From the NCBI GenBank assembly GCA_025060325.1, contig JANXBW010000021.1, forward strand, positions 1 to 64,000: a stretch of DNA of 64,000 nt. The letters run 5' to 3'. The position numbers were made by a program, and so were the translations under genes. Of this stretch, positions 35,357-43,045 are shown piece after piece; position 1 is the stretch's first letter, and each line of letters starts with the position of its first letter. The notes under the pieces were generated by a model that did not search any database, was not told the origin of the DNA, and saw only the letters and a list, made by a program, of their open reading frames with translations. The stretch comes from Thermoguttaceae bacterium (GTDB lineage Bacteria > Planctomycetota > Planctomycetia > Pirellulales > Thermoguttaceae).

Positions 35357-37447
35357 ATGAGCCAACGGAATGTAGACACACAGGCTAGTACACGTAGCAC
35401 GGTCGGGGGGCCAGCAAGGCCATCCATAAGGTCGATGACCGTTCTTTTGCTCCTCGGTGCTTCTTCCCTCGGCCTGATAGCACTTTGTGGACTGCTGCGC
35501 TCTTGGTACTTTGAGCGGAGTGTCCTGGCCCAAGGGATTCGTTTTCAGCCGGCGGTCCGCCCTGGGCAGCAACCACAGCCGGCCGGGGAAGGAGCACGTC
35601 AGCCGGCGGCGGCAGGTTCGCCTACTGCGAGGTCGACACAAAGTGCAAGGTCGACACAAAGTCCGGCAACCCAAAACCAAGCTGGGGCAGATCGGCCTTT
35701 TGACCCCAATGGGCCATCCCAGCAAAGGGCCGCTGCTAACGCCGAGGCAATCCCCAAAGTCGTTGCGGTTGTCAACGGCGAGGAAATCACCCGCGACGAG
35801 CTTGCCCGGGAATGTCTGCGGCAGTTTGGCGAGGTGGTCCTCGAGATCTTAGTCAACAAGCGGCTTATTGCTCAGGAATGTGCCCGGCGGGGCATTGTCA
35901 TCACAGAAAAGGAAGTCTGGGCGGAGATTGACGCTACGGCAGCGCGGTTTAATCTCTCCCGCGAGCAACTCCTCAAAATGCTCCGTGAGGAACGATCCAT
36001 CGATTCCGACCGCTATGCGGAGGATATCATCTGGCCCATTATCGCCCTTCGCCGTTTGGCAGGGGAGCGACTCCAGGTAACCGACGAAGAATTGCTCCGC
36101 GAATACGAAAGCCGCTATGGCGAAGCCATCCGCGCGCGGATGATTGTCTGCCACGATCGCGCTACGGCAGAAAAGCTCCGCCAGGAGGCGTTGGCCGATC
36201 CGGAGAAGTTTGGCCTTCTTGCTCGTCAGCATTCGGCGGACGCGGCCAGTGCAAGCCTCGACGGACTCGTGCAACCTATTCGTCGGCATCTCGGGCCCAA
36301 AGAGGTGGAGGAGGCCGCCTTTGGGCTGCCCGATGGCGGAATTTCTGAGGTCATCCCGGTAGAAGGTCAGTATGTTATTTTGAAACGGGAAGGTCGAATT
36401 CCGCCCAGTAACATTCCCTTTGAGCAGGTGCGGATGCGACTAGTGGAATTGGTTCGCGATCGAAAGATCCGCGAGGTGGGAGCCGAGGTTTTCCGCCAGC
36501 TTCAGGATGCAGCCAAGATCGTTAACGTCTGGAATGATCCGGAGCTAAGTAAGCAGATGCCCGGTGTGGCCGCCCTGGTCAACGGCGAGAAGATCACCTT
36601 GCGCGAGTTGGCCGAGGCCTGCCTCGATCGGCACGGTACCGAGACACTGGAAGGGCTTATTGAACGCCGGCTCATTCTCCAGGCCCTTCGCCGTGCTCAG
36701 AAGGAGGTAACCCCGGAGGATATTGATGCGGAAATTGCCCGGGTAGCGGCTTCGATGCTTCCGCCCACGCGTGACGGAAAACCGGACGTCCAGAAATGGA
36801 TCGCCCTGGCCACCGAGCAAATGGGCATTAGTGAAGATTTGTACCGATCGGAGGTGGTGTGGCGGTCGGTTGCCCTGCGAAAACTTGTTGCCGATCGCGT
36901 CACGGTTAGCGAAGAAGATCTGAAGAAAGGCTACGAAGCTAACTATGGGCCGCGGGTCCGGGCACTGGCCATCGTCCTTGATGACCTTCGCCGAGCACAG
37001 CGGGTGTGGGAACTTGCCCGGTCCAATCCGACGCGGGAGCATTTCGCCCAGTTGGCGGCGGAGTACTCGATCGACCCGGCAGCCAAGACTCTCCGTGGGG
37101 AAATCCCGCCTATTCAAAAACACGGTGGTCAGCCAACTTTAGAGCAAGAAGCCTTCCGGCTTAAACCCGGCGAACTGTCGGGGATCATCGACATTGGTGG
37201 CGGCAAGTATGTGATTCTCTTTTGCGAGGGGCAGACTAAACCGGTGGATGTTGACTTTCAATCGGTTCGGGACCTCCTTTTCGAAGATATTTACGAAAAG
37301 AAGCTTCGGGTGGAGATGGCGCGAGCGTTTGACACTCTCAAAGATCAGGCGCGAATCGCCAATTTCCTTACTGGGACACGGAAGGAGCCGGCTGGTCAGG
37401 CGGCCACTGTGCCGGTCCAAAGATTTACGCCCTTGCCAAGGCGGTAG
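35357..37447 (+). CDS. Membrane-anchored SurA/parvulin-type peptidyl-prolyl isomerase with two tandem units
   Basis: The start at 35357 is set by AAGGAGGGG five bases upstream. The product is about 696 aa: one membrane helix (about 27-48), a Gln/Pro/Ser linker, then two copies of a SurA-like unit. Each copy opens with VAVVNGEEITRDELARECLR or VAALVNGEKITLRELAEACL, has a helical chaperone part, and closes with a parvulin-like domain (LLARQHSADAASASLDG and LAAEYSIDPAAKTLRGEIPP, then KYVILFCEG). It would assist folding of exported proteins outside the inner membrane. Tandem duplication is clear, with both repeats diverged. Some parvulin active-site residues appear replaced, so one or both domains may be chaperone-only. 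Confidence 0.9.
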   Translation: MSQRNVDTQASTRSTVGGPARPSIRSMTVLLLLGASSLGLIALCGLLRSWYFERSVLAQGIRFQPAVRPGQQPQPAGEGARQPAAAGSPTARSTQSARSTQSPATQNQAGADRPFDPNGPSQQRAAANAEAIPKVVAVVNGEEITRDELARECLRQFGEVVLEILVNKRLIAQECARRGIVITEKEVWAEIDATAARFNLSREQLLKMLREERSIDSDRYAEDIIWPIIALRRLAGERLQVTDEELLREYESRYGEAIRARMIVCHDRATAEKLRQEALADPEKFGLLARQHSADAASASLDGLVQPIRRHLGPKEVEEAAFGLPDGGISEVIPVEGQYVILKREGRIPPSNIPFEQVRMRLVELVRDRKIREVGAEVFRQLQDAAKIVNVWNDPELSKQMPGVAALVNGEKITLRELAEACLDRHGTETLEGLIERRLILQALRRAQKEVTPEDIDAEIARVAASMLPPTRDGKPDVQKWIALATEQMGISEDLYRSEVVWRSVALRKLVADRVTVSEEDLKKGYEANYGPRVRALAIVLDDLRRAQRVWELARSNPTREHFAQLAAEYSIDPAAKTLRGEIPPIQKHGGQPTLEQEAFRLKPGELSGIIDIGGGKYVILFCEGQTKPVDVDFQSVRDLLFEDIYEKKLRVEMARAFDTLKDQARIANFLTGTRKEPAGQAATVPVQRFTPLPRR
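35630..35662 (+). repeat. 18-bp tandem repeat in the linker of the parvulin protein
   Basis: AGGTCGACACAAAGT occurs at 35630 and again at 35648, encoding ARSTQS twice. The in-frame duplication lengthens the unstructured linker without disturbing the domains. Confidence 0.85.
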
Positions 37448-37500
37448 GCGCCCGGCGTGTTAACTTTCGCAAGATTCGACCCGGCCGTTGACGAAAATTT

Positions 37501-38466
37501 TTACATGCCACTTAGTTGCGGTGTGCCCAATTGATCGCCTGCTTTCATGCGGTAACCACGGAGGAATTCGGCCGCGGTTAGCACGTTCCGGCCTTCCGGC
37601 TGGATGGAGAGCACTGCCAGCTGCCCCTGCCCAGTGTTGACGATAAGGCGATCTTTTTCAGCTTCCAGGACTGTGCCGGGCGGCTTTTCGCCCGAGGCCT
37701 CGGAGGCAACATCAACACGATGGAGAATGAGCCGAACCGGCGGCCGATCGTTCCGCAGCCAAAAGGTATAGGCCCGCGGCCAAGGTGACATCGCCCGGAC
37801 CTGGTTCTTGATCTGCTGGGCCGAGCGAGCCCAGTCAATTTGGCCGTGGCTCTTTTTCAACCGGGGGGCTTTGGAGGCAAGCTGGGGGTCTTGAGGAATG
37901 GGCTTTGCTTCCCCCGTAGCCACTAACTCGATGGCTTTAGGCAGGAGCTCAGCACCGAGTTGCGCAAGTCGCACCTCAAGTTCCCCGGCTGTCTCCTCGG
38001 GGTCAATCGCCAAAGCTGCCTGGGCGATCACCGGCCCGGCGTCAACCTCCGGGGTCATGTGGATGACACTTACCCCGGTTTCAGTCTCCCCGTGGTAAAT
38101 GGCCCACGGAATTGGGGCGGCGCCCCGGTACTTAGGTAGCAGCGAAGCGTGGAGGTTAACCCCCCCAAGTGGGGCAAGGCCGAGTGTTTCCGCCGAAAGA
38201 ATTTGCCCATAGTCACAAAGCACGAGGAGATCCGGCCGGAGTGACCGGATTTGCTGGTGAGCTTCCGAAGAATTGATTCGTTCCGGCTCGAGGAGTGGTA
38301 TACCGCGGGAAAGGGCAAATTCCCTCACTGGGCATGGTGGGGCTACTCCTTTGCCCAGAATCTTTATCGGTGTAGTAACGACACCGACAATTTCGTGAGG
38401 ACCCTCGGCTAGGCGTTCGAAAGCCGGCACGCCGAAAGGCCCTGTCCCGATAAGCAATAGTCGCAT
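37501..38466 (-). CDS. fmt: Methionyl-tRNA formyltransferase
   Basis: Fmt adds a formyl group from 10-formyl-tetrahydrofolate to initiator Met-tRNA. The start at 38466 gives MRLLLIGTGPFGVPAFERLA directly; the frame is open 50 codons further but AAGGA lies eight bases before this ATG. The formyl-binding motif GGVNLHASLLPKYRGAAPIP and the downstream HMTPEVDAGPVIAQ are intact, with a C-terminal OB-like domain for tRNA. Length is 321 aa, normal for the family. Peptide deformylase is encoded 600 bases away on the opposite strand rather than in the usual def-fmt operon. Confidence 0.95.
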   Translation of the reverse strand: MRLLLIGTGPFGVPAFERLAEGPHEIVGVVTTPIKILGKGVAPPCPVREFALSRGIPLLEPERINSSEAHQQIRSLRPDLLVLCDYGQILSAETLGLAPLGGVNLHASLLPKYRGAAPIPWAIYHGETETGVSVIHMTPEVDAGPVIAQAALAIDPEETAGELEVRLAQLGAELLPKAIELVATGEAKPIPQDPQLASKAPRLKKSHGQIDWARSAQQIKNQVRAMSPWPRAYTFWLRNDRPPVRLILHRVDVASEASGEKPPGTVLEAEKDRLIVNTGQGQLAVLSIQPEGRNVLTAAEFLRGYRMKAGDQLGTPQLSGM

Positions 38467-39072
38467 GCGTTGGGTCCTTCTTTGCGCGGACTCATCCCCC
38501 TTGGAGGAAGGGGTTTGCTCTGAGGCCCCGGTTAGTTCTTCCTTCGGGGATGCTCCCTCCCGCTTCTGCTGATGTGTGCCGCCGGCCAAGCCCGACAGCG
38601 AAGCTTTTCCTCCCAACGCCCCGTGGGGCCTTCACTTTGTATAGCTCGCGGCCTTTACCGAAATCGTGGCCGGAATAGCTCAACTGGCAACTGTGCAGAA
38701 GCCAATCTTTTGGTATCTACCGAAGGCACTGGTGGGAAGAAATTTTGTCACTGAAGATCTGGCCAATTGGCTCTGGGTCGCCCAGCGGTTAAGTAGCCGA
38801 GGCTGAGGCCGCTCTCATTAGGACGCCTTTTACAGTCGGTTAAAAAGCCCAAATGTCAGAAGAAAATGTAACTTTTGCGTTCGGGCGGACATAGTAGAAT
38901 ACCAGTGCGGGTTTATCCGCCAGCACCGAGCTGGGTCTTAATGCGCTGTTTCCATTGAGCGGTTTGGTCGAGAGGCGATTGGTTGATCGCCTCCTGAGAG
39001 GACGCTTTCCGGCTTGGGAGTTGCCGTAACTTTCGGCCGGGATTGATTGCCTGGGTAGTTGCGTAAGGGAGT
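38467..39072. other. Divergent fmt/def spacer
   Basis: Promoters for both genes are expected here. It contains a tRNA D-arm-like stretch TAGCTCAACTGG (38676-38687) preceded by GGCCGGA, which can pair with TCTGGCC about 90 bases later, but no T arm or anticodon stem. Confidence 0.5.
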
Positions 39073-39684
39073 TTGGAATTGTCCGGGTCAAACGGCCGAC
39101 AACTGTCGCTCATTTACTATCCCCACCCGACGCTTCGGCATCAATCGAAGCCGCTCCGGCGGGTCGACGCTGAGTTACGCCGGATGGTGGCGGAGATGTT
39201 TGAGATCATGTACGAAAACAATGGGATCGGTTTGGCAGCCAACCAGGTCGATCTCCCTTATCGCCTTTTTGTCCTCAATCTGAGCGGCGATGCCTCGGCC
39301 AGGGACGAGGAAATGGTGTTGATCAACCCCGTCATTGTCCGTCGGAAAGGAACAGAGGAAGAGAGCGAAGGGTGCTTAAGTTTGCCGGGAATTCGGGCGC
39401 CGGTAGTTCGGGCGGCCGAAGTCGTCCTCCGGGCGTATAGGCTCAGTGGGGAGGAGCTGGAGTGGCGGGCCTCCGGATTGGCCGCTCGGGCCATCCAGCA
39501 CGAAGTCGATCACCTTGATGGGGTCCTTTTCATCGACCGTTTGACGCCGCAAGCGCTTGAGGAGATTCAGGACCAGTTAAGGGAGCTTGAGTCTGCTTTT
39601 CACGAAAAGCGATCTTTAGGCGCTATTGCCGACGAGCGACAGATTGAGTTGCGCCTGCGGGAGCTAGAAGCGGCCCGGACCTAG
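39073..39684 (+). CDS. def: Peptide deformylase
   Basis: Def is a metal hydrolase that removes the N-formyl group from new proteins. All three motifs are present: GIGLAANQVDLP, EGCLSLPGIRAP and QHEVDHLDGVLFID, with Cys of motif 2 and both His of motif 3 as metal ligands. The product is about 203 aa. No ATG start is available: TTG 39073 is only two bases after AAGGGAG, while TTG 39079 has better spacing and is equally likely. A charged C-terminal helix extends the core. It functions with Fmt encoded divergently upstream. Confidence 0.95.
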   Translation: MELSGSNGRQLSLIYYPHPTLRHQSKPLRRVDAELRRMVAEMFEIMYENNGIGLAANQVDLPYRLFVLNLSGDASARDEEMVLINPVIVRRKGTEEESEGCLSLPGIRAPVVRAAEVVLRAYRLSGEELEWRASGLAARAIQHEVDHLDGVLFIDRLTPQALEEIQDQLRELESAFHEKRSLGAIADERQIELRLRELEAART

Positions 39685-39882
39685 TTCCCGGCCTCATTTC
39701 CGGCAGCTCGAGCCTTAAGCGGCGGACCTTGCGATCTTTTGCGCGGATTGTCGCTCCCGCCATTAAGCCACGGGCCAGTAGGTACAAATGCCGTGCGAGT
39801 CTTGCTAGTCGACGCTCAATGACAGCCGATTGACGAAGTGTACCCGGAGAGCTTCTCGAACAATTCCTTAAGTGGGTTGCGC

Positions 39883-39896
39883 TTGTCTTAAGACAA
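39883..39896. repeat. Perfect 14-bp palindrome
   Basis: TTGTCTTAAGACAA reads identically on both strands and is flanked by an AT-rich stretch. It could be a protein-binding site, but it lies between convergent genes. Confidence 0.4.
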
Positions 39897-40008
39897 CAAG
39901 TTTATTATCACGATTCCGCACACAAAAAGCACATAGGTCGAAAGCCGGCCAACCGCAACGGCCCTTCCTGCAAATAGTCCAGGGGGCGCTAGGAGCGTTC
40001 CCTAAGTG

Positions 40009-40030
40009 CCCCGACCGTGCCGCGTCGGGG
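40009..40030. terminator. Hairpin between convergent genes
   Basis: CCCCGAC (40009-40015) and GTCGGGG (40024-40030) form a perfect stem around eight bases. There is no T run; a terminator role is inferred from position only. Confidence 0.35.
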
Positions 40031-40180
40031 AATCCACTTCGTCATCATAAGCAGTTTCGTTTGCGGAAAATCCTGGCTATTCAAGCGCTACAGGTTTGTC
40101 CCATGGGCGATTGAGGAAAGGCATTGCTTCCTCGCTGGGATTTTCTTCGTGCTCCCGCCGCCAGGGGGGAGTGGATCACC

Positions 40181-42097
40181 CTACGGCACCTTGCGAACAA
40201 GTATCGCCCAGTCTTCGTTTTCGTCTGAAGGGGGTGGTCCAAGAATCACAGGTTTGCCGCCGGTAACTTCCGCCACCTTTGCCTTTTGCAGTGGGCCACC
40301 TTGCCGCGGATTGTACCATCCAACCTCGAACGTGCCTTCGGTATGAGAAAGATCAAGCTCACACGAACCGCCAGAAGGCAAGTAAACAACGTAAACCTTA
40401 CCGGCCAGCGCCAGGCACCAGCGGGAATTGTCGTCTCTTAGATTGCCGACCAGATGATTGGCATTTTTCATGTCCCAAAAAGGTATCTTGTTGTTGACGA
40501 AAAATTCCAGGGCATAGCGGCAATAGTCCCAGGAGCGGTCCCGGCTGCGGAAATCCTCGCAGTCCAAATCGTTCTGTGGCAGCCGGTAACCGAAGTAGTA
40601 TTCGACCCCACCACCCCCGGCCATTAGGTTCCCCCACAGGGTGTATTTGCGGATGTCATCGAGCGTATAACCTTTTGCTTCGGGTGCCAAGCGGGCGATT
40701 CCGTCAAAGCCGGCATAGCCGGGATCGGGCGGCACTCCTAACTCGGCCGGGTTTTGTTCGTCGTTGGCCACGACCCAAGGGCGGCCAGCTTCGGCGGATG
40801 CCCAGATCCAGCGGAGAGTCCGCCGGTGTACCTCCTGCCAGCTGTTTTGGAGGGACGCCCCGGTCAAGAGCGAACGCCCGCCCAAAAGCTCTCTGTACAC
40901 GCGATCCTGCCAATTGGGGAAGGTGTGGACGACGATAGGGTGCTTGTAGGGATCGGTTTCCCAGATATAGCGGATCATTTCCCGTTGTTCCTCGGGCGAC
41001 TGAGTGTTTTCCTCGCCGATGTTCCAAGTAAGGGCCAGGTTGTGCGCGAATCGAGCAATTAATTCGCGCAGATAAAGTTTACGCTCCGGTCCCAACTTGC
41101 CGCCGTCGAGTGCCTCCGGCACAAAGCCCTCACCTTTTTCGCGGCGATTGTCATCCATTTCCTGTTCTTGGAGCTTAAAGTGGAGATGGAGCCCGATCGC
41201 CGTGGCATGATCGAAGACAATCCCCCATTGATCCAGTTTGGAGCAGTCGTAGTGCAGCTTATCGTCCCTGTCGACAAAAGGCCAAACATTGTCGCCATCA
41301 CCTCCTGCGTTATAAGTGATAAACGAAATGCCGTTGACTCCTTTGGAAGCAAGATAGTTCAACGCACCGATCAGCCCCTTGCCTTTTTGCCCCTGCCACA
41401 CGGGGTTGCCGGGTTGCCAGTCCTGAATGTGGGCGCTCCAAGTTTTAAGCGGGGCATTGGCCCGGCGAGCGATTGTTCCGTCAAAGTCAACATACGCGAG
41501 AAGTGTCTCCGGGGCATCGGCACCGGCTTTCAAGAAATACTCACCACTTCCCAAAAACTGCAGGTGATGTTTGCCCACATAAGCGAGCCTACCTTTTGCC
41601 CGAAAGTCGCGACCGGCTTTATCGGTTTCTTCGACGACAAAGAAGCCCGTCTGACCGTGATACGGCGCAAGCGGAACGCCCGCCCCGCCAATGGCCACGT
41701 GTTTACCGGCTAAGAACAAAATGCGGTAGCTCCATCGCCCAGTTTTGTCCGGGGCAAAGTGAGCCCGCCAGACATTTCCCGCTTCGGCCGAAGTTTCCGC
41801 CGCATTTCCATCGGCGGCAAAGTAGCCCGGAACAAGATAAATCGGCTCACCCGACTCGTGCCGAAATGCCACTGTCAAAGAGTAGTCCGTAAACGGATTA
41901 GGATCGCTGTCGCGTTCACAGGCATATGGCCCGGAGAGAGAAAGGGTCACCTTATGCCAACGGCGAAGCTCTCCGGAAATCGTCACCGAGCCGTCTCCAT
42001 CTTTACGTGGAGGCTCCAAAGCTTGCAGGGATTGTGGATGCAAACAAGCCCCGACAAGGCAAGTGGCAGCAAACGTCGTAAACGTTATCCGATTCAT
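40181..42097 (-). CDS. Secreted DUF5060-domain putative glycoside hydrolase
   Basis: The start at 42097 follows AAGGAGG by four to five bases; an ATG 54 nt upstream is in frame but lacks such a site. After a signal peptide come a DUF5060 beta-sandwich at about 30-125 (WHKVTLSLSGPY, SLTVAFRHESGEPIYLVPGY, then FAPDKTGRWSYRILFL) and a TIM barrel at about 150-540. Candidate catalytic acids lie in LALTWNIGEENTQ and WVVANDEQNPAELG. A small C-terminal beta domain ends at GPPPSDENEDWAILV. Relatives are glycosidases or collagen-binding-type proteins acting on plant or bacterial polysaccharides; the substrate is unknown. Length is 638 aa. Confidence 0.85.
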   Translation of the reverse strand: MNRITFTTFAATCLVGACLHPQSLQALEPPRKDGDGSVTISGELRRWHKVTLSLSGPYACERDSDPNPFTDYSLTVAFRHESGEPIYLVPGYFAADGNAAETSAEAGNVWRAHFAPDKTGRWSYRILFLAGKHVAIGGAGVPLAPYHGQTGFFVVEETDKAGRDFRAKGRLAYVGKHHLQFLGSGEYFLKAGADAPETLLAYVDFDGTIARRANAPLKTWSAHIQDWQPGNPVWQGQKGKGLIGALNYLASKGVNGISFITYNAGGDGDNVWPFVDRDDKLHYDCSKLDQWGIVFDHATAIGLHLHFKLQEQEMDDNRREKGEGFVPEALDGGKLGPERKLYLRELIARFAHNLALTWNIGEENTQSPEEQREMIRYIWETDPYKHPIVVHTFPNWQDRVYRELLGGRSLLTGASLQNSWQEVHRRTLRWIWASAEAGRPWVVANDEQNPAELGVPPDPGYAGFDGIARLAPEAKGYTLDDIRKYTLWGNLMAGGGGVEYYFGYRLPQNDLDCEDFRSRDRSWDYCRYALEFFVNNKIPFWDMKNANHLVGNLRDDNSRWCLALAGKVYVVYLPSGGSCELDLSHTEGTFEVGWYNPRQGGPLQKAKVAEVTGGKPVILGPPPSDENEDWAILVRKVP

Positions 42098-42425
42098 AAA
42101 CGCCTCCTTCGATCGGCTTGAATTAAATCGATGGGGGGAGGGGACGGGCAAATTGACATGGAAGGGATAGACACTTTGGCGAGTACCCCGTCCCCTGACC
42201 GAACCGCTTTTCCGTGGGTTCCCACCTGCAGCTAGGATAGTCGCCCCGGTAAGCCACCGGTAGAGGAAGGGCTGTCAAACGGGGTCAAATACTTGGGCCC
42301 CAGGAAGACCGGCGGTAAGCTTCTTTAGGTTAAAGAGGGGCATAACCTAGCGAAGGCCGACTATTGCCGAAGTGAGTAGTTAAGCTGACGGAAAGGGTAG
42401 AGCAGCAAGAGGAACCACCGAGGCT
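42098..42425. other. Spacer between TPR lipoprotein and DUF5060 genes
   Basis: Both neighbours are on the minus strand. A weak hairpin CCGGT-AAGCC-ACCGG lies near 42247. No gene is seen. Confidence 0.5.
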
Positions 42426-43004
42426 TTAAGGTTGCGCGGGCGGGGCAGGCGAGTGCCCGGAAGGAGGTGATAGGGCTTCGGCCAGCTGCTCGTAGCAGGC
42501 AAGGTAAACTTCGTTGGCAGGGTCAAGAAGAATGGCCTTTTCGTGATGGTAAAGAGCACGCCGAGGTTCGCCGAGGGCGTCCCAGGCCAGACCCAGAAGA
42601 TGGTGGACGCGTGCATCCTGTGGAGCTGACAGTTCCACCTGGGCCAGGATTGTCAGGGCCTCGGCCGGACTGCCCGCTGCCAAAAGCGTGTCGGCAAGGA
42701 AGAGCTTTACCTCCAGGTTTGTGGGATCGCGCCTAGCAAGCTCCTTTAGCCGGGCTATCGCTGCCGGATAGTCGCCCCCAAGCACTTCCGCGTGCGCTTT
42801 TTGCCACTCCGAATAAACGATTTGCTCCTGGAGATTTGTTGACGTATCGGCTGGCCTTAAACTCCGGTGAATCCCGCTTAAGGATTGAGCGGGTAACCGC
42901 CCGGCGGGTAGTTGGCAACCACCTGTGGATAAACTTAGGGCACACACCAGGAGGAGCCTGCCAAGAAGCGGATAAGCTTGGTGCTTTTTCGCTCCTGTGG
43001 ACAC
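42426..43004 (-). CDS. TPR lipoprotein, PilF-like
   Basis: The GTG start is preceded by AGGAG with good spacing. The 192-aa product has a hydrophobic signal and lipobox (SLSTGGC at about 30), then helical tetratricopeptide repeats (AIARLKELARRDPTNLEVKL, EALTILAQVELSAPQDARVH, RALYHHEKAILLDPANEVYL), ending in a proline tail. PilF/PilW-type TPR lipoproteins help the secretin assemble in the outer membrane, and this gene starts 41 bases after the secretin gene ends, so that role is likely. Part of the minus-strand pilus/secretion unit. Confidence 0.85.
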   Translation of the reverse strand: MSTGAKKHQAYPLLGRLLLVCALSLSTGGCQLPAGRLPAQSLSGIHRSLRPADTSTNLQEQIVYSEWQKAHAEVLGGDYPAAIARLKELARRDPTNLEVKLFLADTLLAAGSPAEALTILAQVELSAPQDARVHHLLGLAWDALGEPRRALYHHEKAILLDPANEVYLACYEQLAEALSPPSGHSPAPPAQP

Positions 43005-43045
43005 GGCATTTCTCCTGCCATGGGGCCGGTCATTAAGCTTTCATA

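Larger units (their letters stand above)
39685..40180. other. Convergent spacer with palindrome and hairpin
   Basis: Lies between the ends of def and the DUF5060 gene. Contains the perfect palindrome at 39883 and the hairpin at 40009; no gene is seen. Confidence 0.55.

Noticed and set aside
38668-38767. tRNA-like stretch with TAGCTCAACTGG and pairing GGCCGGA/TCTGGCC
   Set aside because: There is no D-stem partner, anticodon stem or TTCRA T loop; it is at most a relic or chance match.
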